Below, piece by piece: positions 24,295 through 33,546 of a DNA stretch of 64,000 nucleotides. The stretch is from assembly GCA_029855935.1 (NCBI GenBank), contig JAGSHN010000017.1, positions 1-64,000 on the forward strand, in the 5' to 3' direction. The translations under genes were made by a program, and so were the position numbers. A model generated the notes under the pieces. The model saw only the letters and a list, made by a program, of their open reading frames with translations. It did not search any database and was not told the DNA's origin. The first letter of the stretch is position 1. Every line of letters starts with the position of its first letter. This stretch comes from Candidatus Thorarchaeota archaeon. Lineage in GTDB: Archaea > Asgardarchaeota > Thorarchaeia > Thorarchaeales > Thorarchaeaceae.

Positions 24295-25331
24295 GGCGCC
24301 GGGGGAGGTCGCAGCAGAGTCCTGACTGCCAGCCCTACAAAGACGAGTAGCATCACAGCAACGAGAACGTATACCAGTAGTGGCGTCCTCATGTCAATCA
24401 CAACATAGCCAACCGTCAGGTACAGTCCCGTCAACAGATGGGTCATAATCGTCCCGGCGTTCGCAGGTATCATTCTCAGGGGCTCATCGTAATGTCGTCG
24501 TGCAGTCCTGATTGCAATGGCCGCGATAGGAACCGTGAGCAGACCATAGAGCTGCGTCCACGGAACAAGGCCAACGAACGTGAACAACACTATGACAGCA
24601 TAGGTGACGATCATCAGACCCGCATACACAGCTGATGCTCGCCTCCTACCCAGACGCACTACAGCCGTGTACTTGCCAGCAGCCCTGTCGCCCTCCATAT
24701 CTGGAAACTCATTGATGAACAACACCAGAGAGATGAGTAGTGCCACCGGGAGCGAGGCGAAGACTGGTTCCCAGTCAAGGGCCTGTGTCTGCACGAAGAA
24801 GGCTCCAAGCGTCATCAGGATGCCAAAGTTCAGCCCGATGAATATCTCTCCAATCCCCCGACTCACAAGCCTGACTGGGGGTGCTGTGTAGAAGAAACCA
24901 GATGCTGCACCAATCAGCCCAAGGACAACTATCACCCAACCGAGGTGGAGATAGAGGTAGAAGCCGATTGCCACGGCAATGCCGAAGAAGACGAATGACC
25001 CCGCGAGGACCTCGCCGGGACTCAACAGGCCCTCCTGTATCACCCGGCTGCCTCCACTGAAGGGTCGAATGAAACCCTCGTTGACGTTATCGGCGCCACT
25101 CTTGTAGTCGAAGTAGTCATTGGCGATGTTTGCGCCGAGATGCAGACAGGCGGCCGCCACAAGAGTGAGGAAGAAAAACCAGAGGTTCAGGCCGTGCGTC
25201 CGCTCCCAAGCAATTGCGGTTCCTAGCAGCACGGGAACGAGTGACGCCGTCAAGAAACTCAACCTCATCTCACGTATCCAGATTCGAAGCCTCCCGGGCT
25301 TCGGCTCTACTGGGGCTCTCTCGCCAGTCAT
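24285..25331 (-). CDS. UbiA-family prenyltransferase, MenA-like
   Basis: 348 residues with about nine TM helices. The first Asp-rich motif NDYFDYKSGAD and the following NEGFIRPFSGGSRVIQEG are typical of MenA, which prenylates 1,4-dihydroxy-2-naphthoate in menaquinone synthesis; the second motif is NEFPDMEGD. Other archaeal UbiA members make ether lipids (DGGGPS), and that role cannot be excluded, but the FSGGSR block favours MenA. ATG 25331 lies about eight bases after the start predicted from the minus-strand element CTTTTATTC. Its 3' end overlaps the CCG gene by ten bases, convergently. Confidence 0.82.
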   Translation of the reverse strand: MTGERAPVEPKPGRLRIWIREMRLSFLTASLVPVLLGTAIAWERTHGLNLWFFFLTLVAAACLHLGANIANDYFDYKSGADNVNEGFIRPFSGGSRVIQEGLLSPGEVLAGSFVFFGIAVAIGFYLYLHLGWVIVVLGLIGAASGFFYTAPPVRLVSRGIGEIFIGLNFGILMTLGAFFVQTQALDWEPVFASLPVALLISLVLFINEFPDMEGDRAAGKYTAVVRLGRRRASAVYAGLMIVTYAVIVLFTFVGLVPWTQLYGLLTVPIAAIAIRTARRHYDEPLRMIPANAGTIMTHLLTGLYLTVGYVVIDMRTPLLVYVLVAVMLLVFVGLAVRTLLRPPPAPQP

Positions 25332-25359
25332 TGTGGGTCGACGGAGCAGCAGGCGGGAA

Positions 25360-25369
25360 GAATAAAAGA
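25360..25369 (-). promoter_or_regulatory. TATA-like element of the prenyltransferase gene
   Basis: Minus-strand TCTTTTATTC centred about 34 bases before ATG 25331; this decides the start over the upstream in-frame ATG at 25400. Confidence 0.5.
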
Positions 25370-25486
25370 TTGATGGAACAGGGCCGGCATAGTAACGCAT
25401 TCGGGGTCACACCGCGCACGATCCCCTGGGCCTACACCAAGAGACAATGCCCTTCAGGGCGGATTCCACATTGTCCTCAGGACAAG

Positions 25487-25496
25487 TACTTTAAGA
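25487..25496 (+). promoter_or_regulatory. TATA-like element of the polyprenyl synthase gene
   Basis: TACTTTAAGA centred about 54 bases before ATG 25545; the start has GAGAGGT seven bases upstream. Confidence 0.45.
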
Positions 25497-25544
25497 GGCG
25501 GTCGTCACGTAGCACTGTCGCCTGTTATCCGGAGAGGTAGCGTC

Positions 25545-26612
25545 ATGTCCGGCAGAGAGATGTCGACAGACAGGGATTCTCGCACCGAGTGCGACCAGCG
25601 CGACACGAGTCTCGCTGCCGGTTCCACAGGCCTGCTCACAATCGATGATCTCACCGCCGACGAGGAGTTCGGAGCAATAATATCGGCTATCAACACGGCG
25701 ATGGACGAGTTTGTTCAGAACCTATACGGAGAGCCTGCCTCACTCTATGAGGCGGCCAGACACCTGCTTGTTGCCGGGGGCAAGAGGCTCCGCTCTCTGA
25801 TTGTCCTCTTGGCGACACAGGCGGTCGGAGGTGACATTGAGGACGCATTGCCGTTCGCTGTAGCAATGGAGCTGGTGCAGACCGCCAGCCTTCTTCACGA
25901 TGACGTGATTGACGACGACGTCCTACGGCGAGGTGTCGAGACCGCACACAGAAAGTTCGGGACCAGAATTGCAATCCTCGCGGGAGACCTTCTCGTTGCA
26001 GAGGCGATGAGCCTGATTGGAGAGAGGGCGACTCCAGAGCTCCTCGCCATGATAGGAAAGGCGGGGATAATGCTGTGTGAGGGCGAGGCATCCGACTTGC
26101 TGATGGAGATCACTGATAGCGAGTCGGTCAGTGTGAGACGCTATCTGGCAATGGCGGAGAGAAAGACCGCATCACTTCTGCGGGTAGCGGCAGGTGTCGG
26201 GGCAGTGGTCGGAGGTGGTACGACAGAGCAGCGCGACGCTCTGATGGAGTACGCTCGGAAGATTGGTCTGGCATTCCAGATTCGTGACGATGTTCTGAAT
26301 CTGACATCAACTCCCGATGTGACAGGCAAGTCGGTCCTCTCAGACCTGAAGTGGAAGACCAGCAACTACGTGGTGATCCACTGCCTCGAACACTGCAGTC
26401 AGCCTGTTCGCGAGGAGTGCCTGAGGGCACTCGGATCCAACTCGTATGAGGACGTTCTCCGTGTCCTGGAGGAGTCCGGTTCCATAGCGCACGCGAATGA
26501 GGTGGCGTGGCGCTTGGCACGTGAGGCAAAGGCCGTCCTGAGAGGCGCAGACCTGCAGAAGAAACATCTTCTTGAGAGGCTCGCTGACTTTGTCGTCCTC
26601 AGGGCGCACTAG
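25545..26612 (+). CDS. Polyprenyl diphosphate synthase (trans-isoprenyl type)
   Basis: 355 residues. The conserved GGKRLRSLIVLL and the first Asp-rich motif LLHDDVIDDDVLRRG are intact. The second Asp-rich motif reads QIRDDVLNLT, so its last Asp is Asn (DDxxN). The residues before the first motif (QTASL) are small or medium-sized, which argues for a medium or long chain product, but chain length cannot be fixed by eye. About 35 N-terminal residues precede the fold. Together with the MenA-like gene and the reductase it forms an isoprenoid set that could supply the side chain of a quinone or membrane lipids. Confidence 0.88.
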   Translation: MSGREMSTDRDSRTECDQRDTSLAAGSTGLLTIDDLTADEEFGAIISAINTAMDEFVQNLYGEPASLYEAARHLLVAGGKRLRSLIVLLATQAVGGDIEDALPFAVAMELVQTASLLHDDVIDDDVLRRGVETAHRKFGTRIAILAGDLLVAEAMSLIGERATPELLAMIGKAGIMLCEGEASDLLMEITDSESVSVRRYLAMAERKTASLLRVAAGVGAVVGGGTTEQRDALMEYARKIGLAFQIRDDVLNLTSTPDVTGKSVLSDLKWKTSNYVVIHCLEHCSQPVREECLRALGSNSYEDVLRVLEESGSIAHANEVAWRLAREAKAVLRGADLQKKHLLERLADFVVLRAH

Positions 26613-26627
26613 GAACGGGACATGGTC

Positions 26628-27827
26628 TCAGAGAAGAAACATCAAAGCGCGGAGAAGAGTGCGGGAGGCAATGTCGACCGGTAGCGGGAGCCGGCAACGT
26701 ATAAGTTGTTCCAGCAGCCTGGTCCCAGCCAGACGCATGGTGACCTCCGTGACCGCATCCGTCGTCATCGCCTTGTCGGCAATGTGTCTGATGGACAGGG
26801 CTGTGTAGAGCTCACGGCCGAACTCCTGTTTCCACCCCTTCTCGTAGGCGCTCAGTGGGGTCCCGAACTCAAGATGGTTGACGATACTCTCGGCGGCTAT
26901 CTCACCGCCAATCAGCGCTGTGGGGATGCCACCGCCATTGGAGGCCATCACGTGACCTGCGGCGTCGCCGACAAGCAGTACACCTTCGTCCGAGTATGTT
27001 CGCTCGACGGGTCCATCAACAGGGATGAGTGCACCAATCTGTCGGACTACACGACCGCCCCTCAGACGTCGGGCCACAAAGGTATGGCTCAGGATGAACC
27101 GGTGCAGGTAGCGACGGGGTGGAACGCCCGGAGCGGCAAAGGCGGGGCGCAGCCCAAGTCCCACATTGGCCTCAGAGGGGCCCCTCGGAATCACCCAAGC
27201 GTACCCGCCTGGGGCCACAGAAGAGCCAAAGAACATTTCGACGACAGAGACGTCTGTGTCGACATCCGCAAGAGTCACCGAGGCGGATTGGCTCAGTTGG
27301 CTTGAGGGGTCTTTGTACTCCACCCCGATTGAGCGTGCCACCACTGAGACCGGTCCATCAGCGCCCACGACTACGCGTCCTCTTATCTCGCTGATACCGT
27401 CGGGTGTACGCACCAGGACAGTATTGTCCCTGTTCCTCCTGACAACCGTGTTGCACAGTCTCAGCTCGGCACCAGCATCCTCAGCAACCGTGACGAGAAA
27501 TGGGTCGAACCTCGCGCGGTCGATGATATTGGCGGAGAACCGGAACTCGTAGCGTCGGCCTCGAGGCGAGATGAGTCGGATCGTGCGCGTCCTGTCGAGA
27601 ATAAGGTGGCGTGGGACATCCGTCAGTCTGACGCCTCTTGGCGAGCGGGGGAACAGGTCCCCCATCTCAGATGGAGTGGGTAGCAGCTCGCCACAAAGGA
27701 CAGGCTCGCCGAGGGCTCTCCTTCGCTCAAGAAGGATCGTAGAGAGACCACGTCCTGCTGTACCAGCAGCCACAGTGGCGCCTGCTGGCCCTGCTCCAAC
27801 AACAACGACATCAAACGTCTCAGTCAC
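26628..27827 (-). CDS. Geranylgeranyl reductase family flavoprotein
   Basis: 399 residues. N-terminal FAD site VVVVGAGPAGATVAAG, ribityl-binding VLLVGDAAGHVMASNGGG, and the PRGPSEANVGLGL block of the family. Archaeal members saturate geranylgeranyl chains of ether lipids; related ones saturate menaquinone or dolichol chains. The LCGELLP segment near residue 45 corresponds to the CxGE region seen in archaeal GGRs. The start is GTG 27827 with GGAGG eight bases upstream. It converges with the synthase gene, 15 bases apart. Confidence 0.88.
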   Translation of the reverse strand: MTETFDVVVVGAGPAGATVAAGTAGRGLSTILLERRRALGEPVLCGELLPTPSEMGDLFPRSPRGVRLTDVPRHLILDRTRTIRLISPRGRRYEFRFSANIIDRARFDPFLVTVAEDAGAELRLCNTVVRRNRDNTVLVRTPDGISEIRGRVVVGADGPVSVVARSIGVEYKDPSSQLSQSASVTLADVDTDVSVVEMFFGSSVAPGGYAWVIPRGPSEANVGLGLRPAFAAPGVPPRRYLHRFILSHTFVARRLRGGRVVRQIGALIPVDGPVERTYSDEGVLLVGDAAGHVMASNGGGIPTALIGGEIAAESIVNHLEFGTPLSAYEKGWKQEFGRELYTALSIRHIADKAMTTDAVTEVTMRLAGTRLLEQLIRCRLPLPVDIASRTLLRALMFLL

Positions 27828-27870
27828 CCGGCATGCCTCCGGTCCCTGTGCGAGTCGTCAAAGAGCAGGT

Positions 27871-27880
27871 CAATATTAGT
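27871..27880 (+). promoter_or_regulatory. TATA-like element of the first NosD-like gene
   Basis: CAATATTAGT lies about 53 bases before ATG 27929 and inside the longer frame opening at 27833, so it supports the internal start. Confidence 0.45.
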
Positions 27881-27928
27881 TATGCTGATTGGGATACGGC
27901 CGCCCAACCGTCGGCGAAGCTCGCCAAC

Positions 27929-30046
27929 ATGAGCACGCAAAGACTAAATGTTCCGACAGGGCACTCCGCTCGGGTCTTCCCTGTGGGGCTGCGGTCGGAG
28001 GCAATACTTTTCGCGCTCCTTGCACTGATTCTCTCATTGGCGGCCGCCAGTCCAATCGTTACGGATGATGCGGTACAGCCGACAACGCCACAGACAGCGG
28101 TCATCGGGGCACAGTCGACACACAGTCCGATAGTGATCTCTTCGGACGAGGACTTCAAGACACAGGGCTGGCCAGGGAACGGCACACGAATGAATCCCTA
28201 TGTCATTGGCAATCTCACAATCTCCTCGAACGATGTCGCACTGTCTGTGAGCGGTACGAGCGTCCATTTCATCATCGCGAACTGCATGTTCCTCAACGAC
28301 GTAGACCCCTCGCTCAGTGGAACGGGAGTCCGCATTGAAAAGGCATCATTCGGCACCATAAGGAACTGTACCTTCGTTGGGTTCGCCACGGCCGTGATGC
28401 TCTCCGAGGCTCGCAGCATTCTCGTTGAGATGGTGGAGGTCACGGGGTGCCTGCTCGCCACGGACATCAGCTTCAGCAGTGACGCCATTGTCAGCGCTTG
28501 CGAGTTCGCCTCAGTCAAGATGGGCGTGTACGTGCTGGCATCAGTGAACGTCACGGTCGATGGATGCAGGGGGGATGCCCCGGCCTCGTTCATCACATCC
28601 TTCTTGTCCGACGACTGTAGCGTCACGAGAAATGTCGTGACCGACCCTAGGGGCGGTATGATTGCGGTCTTCAGCGGCACAGACTGGTTCATCTCGGACA
28701 ATGTCCTCGGGAGAGGAGGACTGTATTTCGCCGGGGGCTCGGACGGCTGGCTGCACACAGTGGTCAACAACACTGTCCTGGGCCGACCAATATTGTTCCT
28801 GACTGACGTGTCTGACACCAGCGTGCCGACAGGAGAGTACGGTCAGGTCATAATGCACAACTCGACGGATGTGAGCCTGATCGGTCTGTCGTTTCAGGAC
28901 ATCAGTGTTCCCGTTGAGATAGGGTTCTGCCACGGTGTGACCATAGACAGAATCAAGATGGACCGCTGTGGCAAGGGACTGTATGTCGAGATGACAACGA
29001 ACATCTCGGTCGTGGACTCTACGTTCGGCGACTGCCTCTTTGCTCTTGATGTTCAGAGCACGATAGGGCTCACGGTAAGCGATACTGTCTTCGCGAGGAA
29101 TGTGAGAAGCATCTTTCTCTCCGTAGTTGACGATGTAGACATAGAGAACTGCGAGTTCGTTGGTAAGTACGATGCCGCAGACGCACTTCAAGACTCTGCC
29201 TCGCAGGGCCGCCCGTTCGCCCTCTCAGCGGTCCAAAGTACTCCTGCGATCGACACTCCACACTTGTACCCCGTCCTGCAGAGCTTCCTGACCAACGCCT
29301 CAATAGGCGCAAACCACTGTTCCGGCCTCTCACTGAGGTACAACAGGATCGTCAACGCGTCGGCAGGAGTCTTGGGTGTAGCTCTGACGAACTTTGAGGT
29401 GCGGAACAACACAATAGTCGGATGCGGTGGCGATGGGGTCCTCCTGAACTACTCGAGCCAGGGCGTCATCGTCTACAACACAATCACTGACAACCAGGGA
29501 TATGGTGTCGTGCTGGACTTCAATAGCGACGGCATCAGAACGTGGGGTAACGTGTTTGCCAGGAACATGAGGGGAAACGCTCGAGATGACCACCAGTACA
29601 ACTCCTGGGATGACGGGGACAAGATGGGAAACTACTGGGACGACTATGATGGTAAGGGACCCTATCTTGTCGACGGTCTCGCAGGAAACATAGACCAGTA
29701 TCCCAGAGCTCTTGACAGTGACGGCGACGGGTTGAGCGACTACGAGGAGAACCACGTGTATGGCACAGACAGCCTCAATCCAGACACAGACGGCGGGGGC
29801 GAAGACGACCTCTCTGAGATAGAGGCCGGAAGAGATCCGTTGGATCCCTCAGACGACTTCCAGTCGTTCTCAATCGAGATTCCTCTGCTACCGCTAGTCG
29901 CTGTCGTGTGTGCCGTGGTGGTCTTGGGGATTGTTGGAGAGTGCATCGCGCTGAGAAGAGCCGCCAATTCGGCTGAGCGCATCAGCCCGTCAGAGCCAGT
30001 CCAGAGTGGGCGTATGAGCAGCGCCTCGGGGAAACAAAAATCCTAA
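27929..30046 (+). CDS. NosD-like parallel-beta-helix surface protein 1
   Basis: 705 residues: signal peptide (LRSEAILFALLALILSL), a short linker ending in the sequence DEDFKTQGWPGNGTRMNPYVI that typically opens archaeal right-handed beta-helix domains, about 480 residues of parallel-beta-helix (PbH1) repeats with many Asn-X-Ser/Thr sites, a thrombospondin-type-3-like calcium loop region (DSDGDGLSDYEENHVYG and PDTDGGGEDDLSEIEAG), then one C-terminal TM helix and a short tail. It is anchored at the outer face. NosD-like domains bind polysaccharides or act in copper handling; substrate unknown. It is followed within 35 bases by a paralogue. Confidence 0.85.
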   Translation: MSTQRLNVPTGHSARVFPVGLRSEAILFALLALILSLAAASPIVTDDAVQPTTPQTAVIGAQSTHSPIVISSDEDFKTQGWPGNGTRMNPYVIGNLTISSNDVALSVSGTSVHFIIANCMFLNDVDPSLSGTGVRIEKASFGTIRNCTFVGFATAVMLSEARSILVEMVEVTGCLLATDISFSSDAIVSACEFASVKMGVYVLASVNVTVDGCRGDAPASFITSFLSDDCSVTRNVVTDPRGGMIAVFSGTDWFISDNVLGRGGLYFAGGSDGWLHTVVNNTVLGRPILFLTDVSDTSVPTGEYGQVIMHNSTDVSLIGLSFQDISVPVEIGFCHGVTIDRIKMDRCGKGLYVEMTTNISVVDSTFGDCLFALDVQSTIGLTVSDTVFARNVRSIFLSVVDDVDIENCEFVGKYDAADALQDSASQGRPFALSAVQSTPAIDTPHLYPVLQSFLTNASIGANHCSGLSLRYNRIVNASAGVLGVALTNFEVRNNTIVGCGGDGVLLNYSSQGVIVYNTITDNQGYGVVLDFNSDGIRTWGNVFARNMRGNARDDHQYNSWDDGDKMGNYWDDYDGKGPYLVDGLAGNIDQYPRALDSDGDGLSDYEENHVYGTDSLNPDTDGGGEDDLSEIEAGRDPLDPSDDFQSFSIEIPLLPLVAVVCAVVVLGIVGECIALRRAANSAERISPSEPVQSGRMSSASGKQKS

Positions 30047-30081
30047 AAGGTCAAGGCCGAAGGTGCGCGGGGGTTTTCTCA

Positions 30082-32058
30082 GTGAGCGGGTGGCGGTTGA
30101 AACTCGTTCTCATAATGCTTCTTACCCTGAGCCTCTCACTGGCGACCGCCATTTCTCAGGACGGCGTCACCACCGTAGAGAGGACGAGCTACAGACCAAG
30201 CGATGCGATGGAGACTGCACAATCGACGCACGCCCCGATACTGATAACGTCTAACGAAGACTTTGAGGCGCAGGGCTGGCCGGGCAACGGGACGGCAAGC
30301 AACCCCTATGTGATCAGTGGCCTCCACATCGGGACGAGTGAGGTTGCAATCAACATCACCAACACTGATGCCCATTTTGTCATCGAGGACTGTGTCCTCG
30401 TCAATCAGGTCGACAGAACGGACTTGGTCACGGGGATAGGCCTTACGAACATCACCTCGGGCACTATCCGTAACTGCACAACGATAGGATTCACGTGGTC
30501 GATTCTGGCCACAGAGGTGACCGACCTCCTCTGCGGGAACATCGATGCGAGGGACTGCATGCTCCCAGTGGCAATCACATCTGGCAATGACATAGTAGTG
30601 AGGGAGAGCGAATTCACTTCCTGCGACATGGGCGTGTACCTCCTCCAGTCAACCAATGTCACAGTCGAGGAATGCCGAGGTGATGCTCAGTACTTCTTCT
30701 TTGGGTCGAGCCTCTGCAAGGACTGTAACGTCTCAAGAAACGTGGCAACCATTTCTGACAGTGGCCCTATGTTCGACTGTGGCGGCAGGAATGTCCGCTT
30801 TTCCAACAATGCATTGGGCAGGGGTGGGATCATCGTCGGCTTCCAGCAGGACAGCTGGCCGTACGAGATGGTCAACAACACCGTTCTGGGGCGCCCTATT
30901 CTCTACTTGGATGACGCATTGCACGTCAGTGTTCCTCAGGGGGAGTATGGCCAAGTGATAGTTGCGGACTCAGAGTATGTCGAGATTACGGACCTCTCCT
31001 TCTCAGATGTGGACATACCCATCCTGATAGGGCACAGCTATGGCGTGGCTGTGAGCGGAGTCCAAGTCGGCGGGGCGGCTCGCGGCATATACGTTGAAAC
31101 AACAAGAAACCTTTCAATTGTGAACTCCACGTTCGACAGGTGTTTCGTTGGGATTGATATGAGCAACCCGATGATCGCGACAGTCTCTGGGTGCGTCTTC
31201 ATAGACGACTTCACGGGCATCTCAACGAGGTATGACTACCAGAACACCATAGAGCAATGCAACTTCACAGGAGGGTACCCCCTGAGTGAGGGCCCGGAGA
31301 AGTACGAGGACATCGTACCACCCGTCACATCGGGGCCTGCGGCCATCTGGGCCCAGCAGTCGGAACAGCTCGCGGTGAGGTACAACAGGATGAGCAATGC
31401 CTCTGCTGGGCTTGTCGGCGTGAGTCTCAGAGATTTCAACATCCAGGAAAACACAATCTTCGGGTGCAATGGCAGCGGCATTATGTTGAAGTACTCAACT
31501 CAAGGCCTCATTAGATTCAACAACATCACTGACAACAAGGCGTACGGTGTCACCCTCGACAACTTCTGTACCTACGTCAGAATCTGGGGGAACGTCTTCG
31601 CTCGGAACACAATGGGCAACGGGCACGATGACGGAACGTACAACTCATGGGATGATGGAAGGGAGGTAGGCAACAGCTGGGACGACTATGGTGGCGAGGG
31701 GTCCTATCGGGTCCCAGGTACGGGAGCAAGTATTGACTCATACCCGTTCCCAGTCGACAGCGATGGCGACGGGCTGATAGACTATCTCGAGAACAACGTC
31801 TACGGGACGGACCCCCTCAATCCCGACACTGATGGCGGCGGCGAGAACGATCTGGCAGAGATTCAAGCAGGGAAGGACCCGCTGGACCCGTCGGATGACC
31901 TGTTGTCGTACTCCGTGGAGATACCTCTGCTGGAGATGGTCGCCCTCGCGGGCATTGTGGTGACTGTGGTCGTCGCCTTCAGATGGTTCCTCGCGAGCAG
32001 AAGAGCCAGTGGCATAAGCGCCCCTGAGATTGTCGATGGGGCACTGTGGAGCGGTTGA
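30082..32058 (+). CDS. NosD-like parallel-beta-helix surface protein 2
   Basis: 658 residues, a tandem paralogue of the preceding gene with the same order: signal peptide (LKLVLIMLLTLSLSLA), EDFEAQGWPGNGTASNPYVI entry, beta-helix, DSDGDGLIDYLENNVYG and PDTDGGGENDLAEIQAG calcium loops, C-terminal TM. The paired blocks SSQGVIVYNTITDN (copy 1) and STQGLIRFNNITDN (copy 2), and the shared GNYWDDY/GNSWDDY box, show recent duplication. The start is GTG 30082; short spacing from the upstream gene suggests a shared transcript. Confidence 0.85.
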   Translation: MSGWRLKLVLIMLLTLSLSLATAISQDGVTTVERTSYRPSDAMETAQSTHAPILITSNEDFEAQGWPGNGTASNPYVISGLHIGTSEVAINITNTDAHFVIEDCVLVNQVDRTDLVTGIGLTNITSGTIRNCTTIGFTWSILATEVTDLLCGNIDARDCMLPVAITSGNDIVVRESEFTSCDMGVYLLQSTNVTVEECRGDAQYFFFGSSLCKDCNVSRNVATISDSGPMFDCGGRNVRFSNNALGRGGIIVGFQQDSWPYEMVNNTVLGRPILYLDDALHVSVPQGEYGQVIVADSEYVEITDLSFSDVDIPILIGHSYGVAVSGVQVGGAARGIYVETTRNLSIVNSTFDRCFVGIDMSNPMIATVSGCVFIDDFTGISTRYDYQNTIEQCNFTGGYPLSEGPEKYEDIVPPVTSGPAAIWAQQSEQLAVRYNRMSNASAGLVGVSLRDFNIQENTIFGCNGSGIMLKYSTQGLIRFNNITDNKAYGVTLDNFCTYVRIWGNVFARNTMGNGHDDGTYNSWDDGREVGNSWDDYGGEGSYRVPGTGASIDSYPFPVDSDGDGLIDYLENNVYGTDPLNPDTDGGGENDLAEIQAGKDPLDPSDDLLSYSVEIPLLEMVALAGIVVTVVVAFRWFLASRRASGISAPEIVDGALWSG

Positions 32059-32118
32059 CACAGCGCCCTCGGGCACGGGGATGTCAGGCAGTGTCCCCCG
32101 TGCCACGTCTCAGGACTT

Positions 32119-32370
32119 TCACACAAGGTAGACCTTGTCGTGAGGCCTGACGCGCTCCATGACCTTGATGGCAATCTCCTGCCCGGGCTCCGCAGACTCG
32201 ATGGGCTTGCGGTCGATCTGCATCGAGGCCACCTGCTGCTCAAAGTTGGTGGTGGCCCCCTCAAATCTCACTCTGTCACCCACCTTTATGGGCTCGACTA
32301 GCTTTATCGCTGCAACGCCAATCTTTCCGAAGTAGTTAGTCACTTCTCCTACAAGCTTCTTCTCCGCCAT
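32119..32370 (-). CDS. Small EF-Tu domain 2-like beta-barrel protein
   Basis: 83 residues from ATG 32370 (MAEKKLVGEVTNYF). The pattern VGEVTNYFGKIGVAAIKL, then IKVGDRVRFEG and IESAEPGQEIAIKV, HDKVYLV is that of translation-factor domain 2, as in small archaeal translation-elongation-factor-like proteins. These may accompany U32 peptidases or RNA modification; the role is unknown. The frame is open upstream to 32607, but that extension is not protein-like. Confidence 0.75.
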   Translation of the reverse strand: MAEKKLVGEVTNYFGKIGVAAIKLVEPIKVGDRVRFEGATTNFEQQVASMQIDRKPIESAEPGQEIAIKVMERVRPHDKVYLV

Positions 32371-32463
32371 CTGCCACACCATCCTGTCGTCTTGGTCAGG
32401 CACGGAACATGTGCAGTTCCGGGTCCTGCGTCGACGATGGTCACAGTAGAGAGTCACAACGGG

Positions 32464-32473
32464 GATATAAAAC
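32464..32473. promoter_or_regulatory. TATA box between divergent genes
   Basis: GATATAAAAC could serve the zinc-ribbon gene on the plus strand or, read in reverse, the EF-Tu-like gene on the minus strand; leaders would be about 100 and 70 bases. Confidence 0.4.
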
Positions 32474-32598
32474 AATGCGCCCCCTTGCACAATGTCACCA
32501 CAACCCATATCAATCTTCGACATCAATAGGCGTCGTTGACCTCTCGATGTGACTGCCTGGCATCTTGTCCTGAGGCAGAAAGGGTGGTTGGATTGTCT

Positions 32599-33537
32599 GT
32601 GTCCCAAAAGGCTCTGATGAAGTTCTCACAGGAGATTGAGAAGGCCGAGAACGCAGCAAGAATTCGTCTGTTCTCAAAGGCATCCAAACAGTATGAGAAG
32701 CTGGCGGAGAAGGCCAGAGAGCTGCAACCGGAGATTGCCATCGAACTCCAGTTCTACTCGATTCTCTACAGGCTTCTCGACGAGATTGAGGATGGCAAGG
32801 ACCCGATGAAGACCGGGACCGTGAGCGCTCTTCTCAGGCTCACACCGCAGATAGGCGACAGGAGGCTGGTCATGGCCCTTCCGGGCGGCAGATTTGGTGA
32901 GTTCTCCACATTCAGGATACTCAGAGAGCTCAAGGCCATCGAGACCATGGCGATTGGGCTGTCGAGGAATGACCACAATATGCTCAGGCAGGCTGTGGAC
33001 CTGTTTATGAACATCGGAGACGAGATGCTCATCTTCTCAATGTATCTCTCGCCGCTGAAGCGGAGAATCACGGGTCGCAGAGCGGCACTAGAGTGTGAGG
33101 GCTACGCGCAAGTCATAGAGGGAGCTAGGTTTGTCGACGAGGATCCCTCTGCCGCAGCCGAGTACTATATGATGGCAGTGAGAGCGTTCCGCTCAGCCCG
33201 CCTCCATGACAAAGAGGCAATCTACCAGAACACGCTCATCGGTCTGAGAGTGGAGCTCACATGCTGGATCTGCGGCCGCCGCGTGAAGGGAGCCTCTCAC
33301 CTTGTGTGGATGCCGGCACAGGTGAGCAACTACTTTGTGAAGCTGCTGGAGGAGAACAAGGAGGATGTCAGGAGTGTCAAGCCGAACAGGCTCGTGGTGT
33401 GCAAACCGTGCTACACTGCCATATCCAACGAGGCCCTCGCTCAGGCGAGAAAGGAGGCCGCGAGGGTGATGGCAAGAGTGCAGGAGCTAGAACGTCGCCT
33501 GAGACGCTTGGAGTCCACCGTGCACACAATGGGGTGA
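32599..33537 (+). CDS. Helical protein with C-terminal zinc-binding site and coiled coil, unknown function (1 of a pair)
   Basis: 312 residues from GTG 32599; ATG 32617 and an upstream TTG 32536 are alternatives. Residues 1-200 are nearly all helix and look TPR-like (FSKASKQYEKLAEKA). A four-Cys site follows: CWICGRR and VCKPCY about 45 residues apart, with conserved-looking HLVWMPAQVSNYF between. The last 35 residues form a charged coiled coil (ARVMARVQELERRLRRLE). Neither nuclease nor kinase motifs are visible and I do not recognise a family. It ends 9 bases before the next gene and is surely cotranscribed with it. Confidence 0.75.
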   Translation: MSQKALMKFSQEIEKAENAARIRLFSKASKQYEKLAEKARELQPEIAIELQFYSILYRLLDEIEDGKDPMKTGTVSALLRLTPQIGDRRLVMALPGGRFGEFSTFRILRELKAIETMAIGLSRNDHNMLRQAVDLFMNIGDEMLIFSMYLSPLKRRITGRRAALECEGYAQVIEGARFVDEDPSAAAEYYMMAVRAFRSARLHDKEAIYQNTLIGLRVELTCWICGRRVKGASHLVWMPAQVSNYFVKLLEENKEDVRSVKPNRLVVCKPCYTAISNEALAQARKEAARVMARVQELERRLRRLESTVHTMG

Positions 33538-33546
33538 GAGTGAGAG

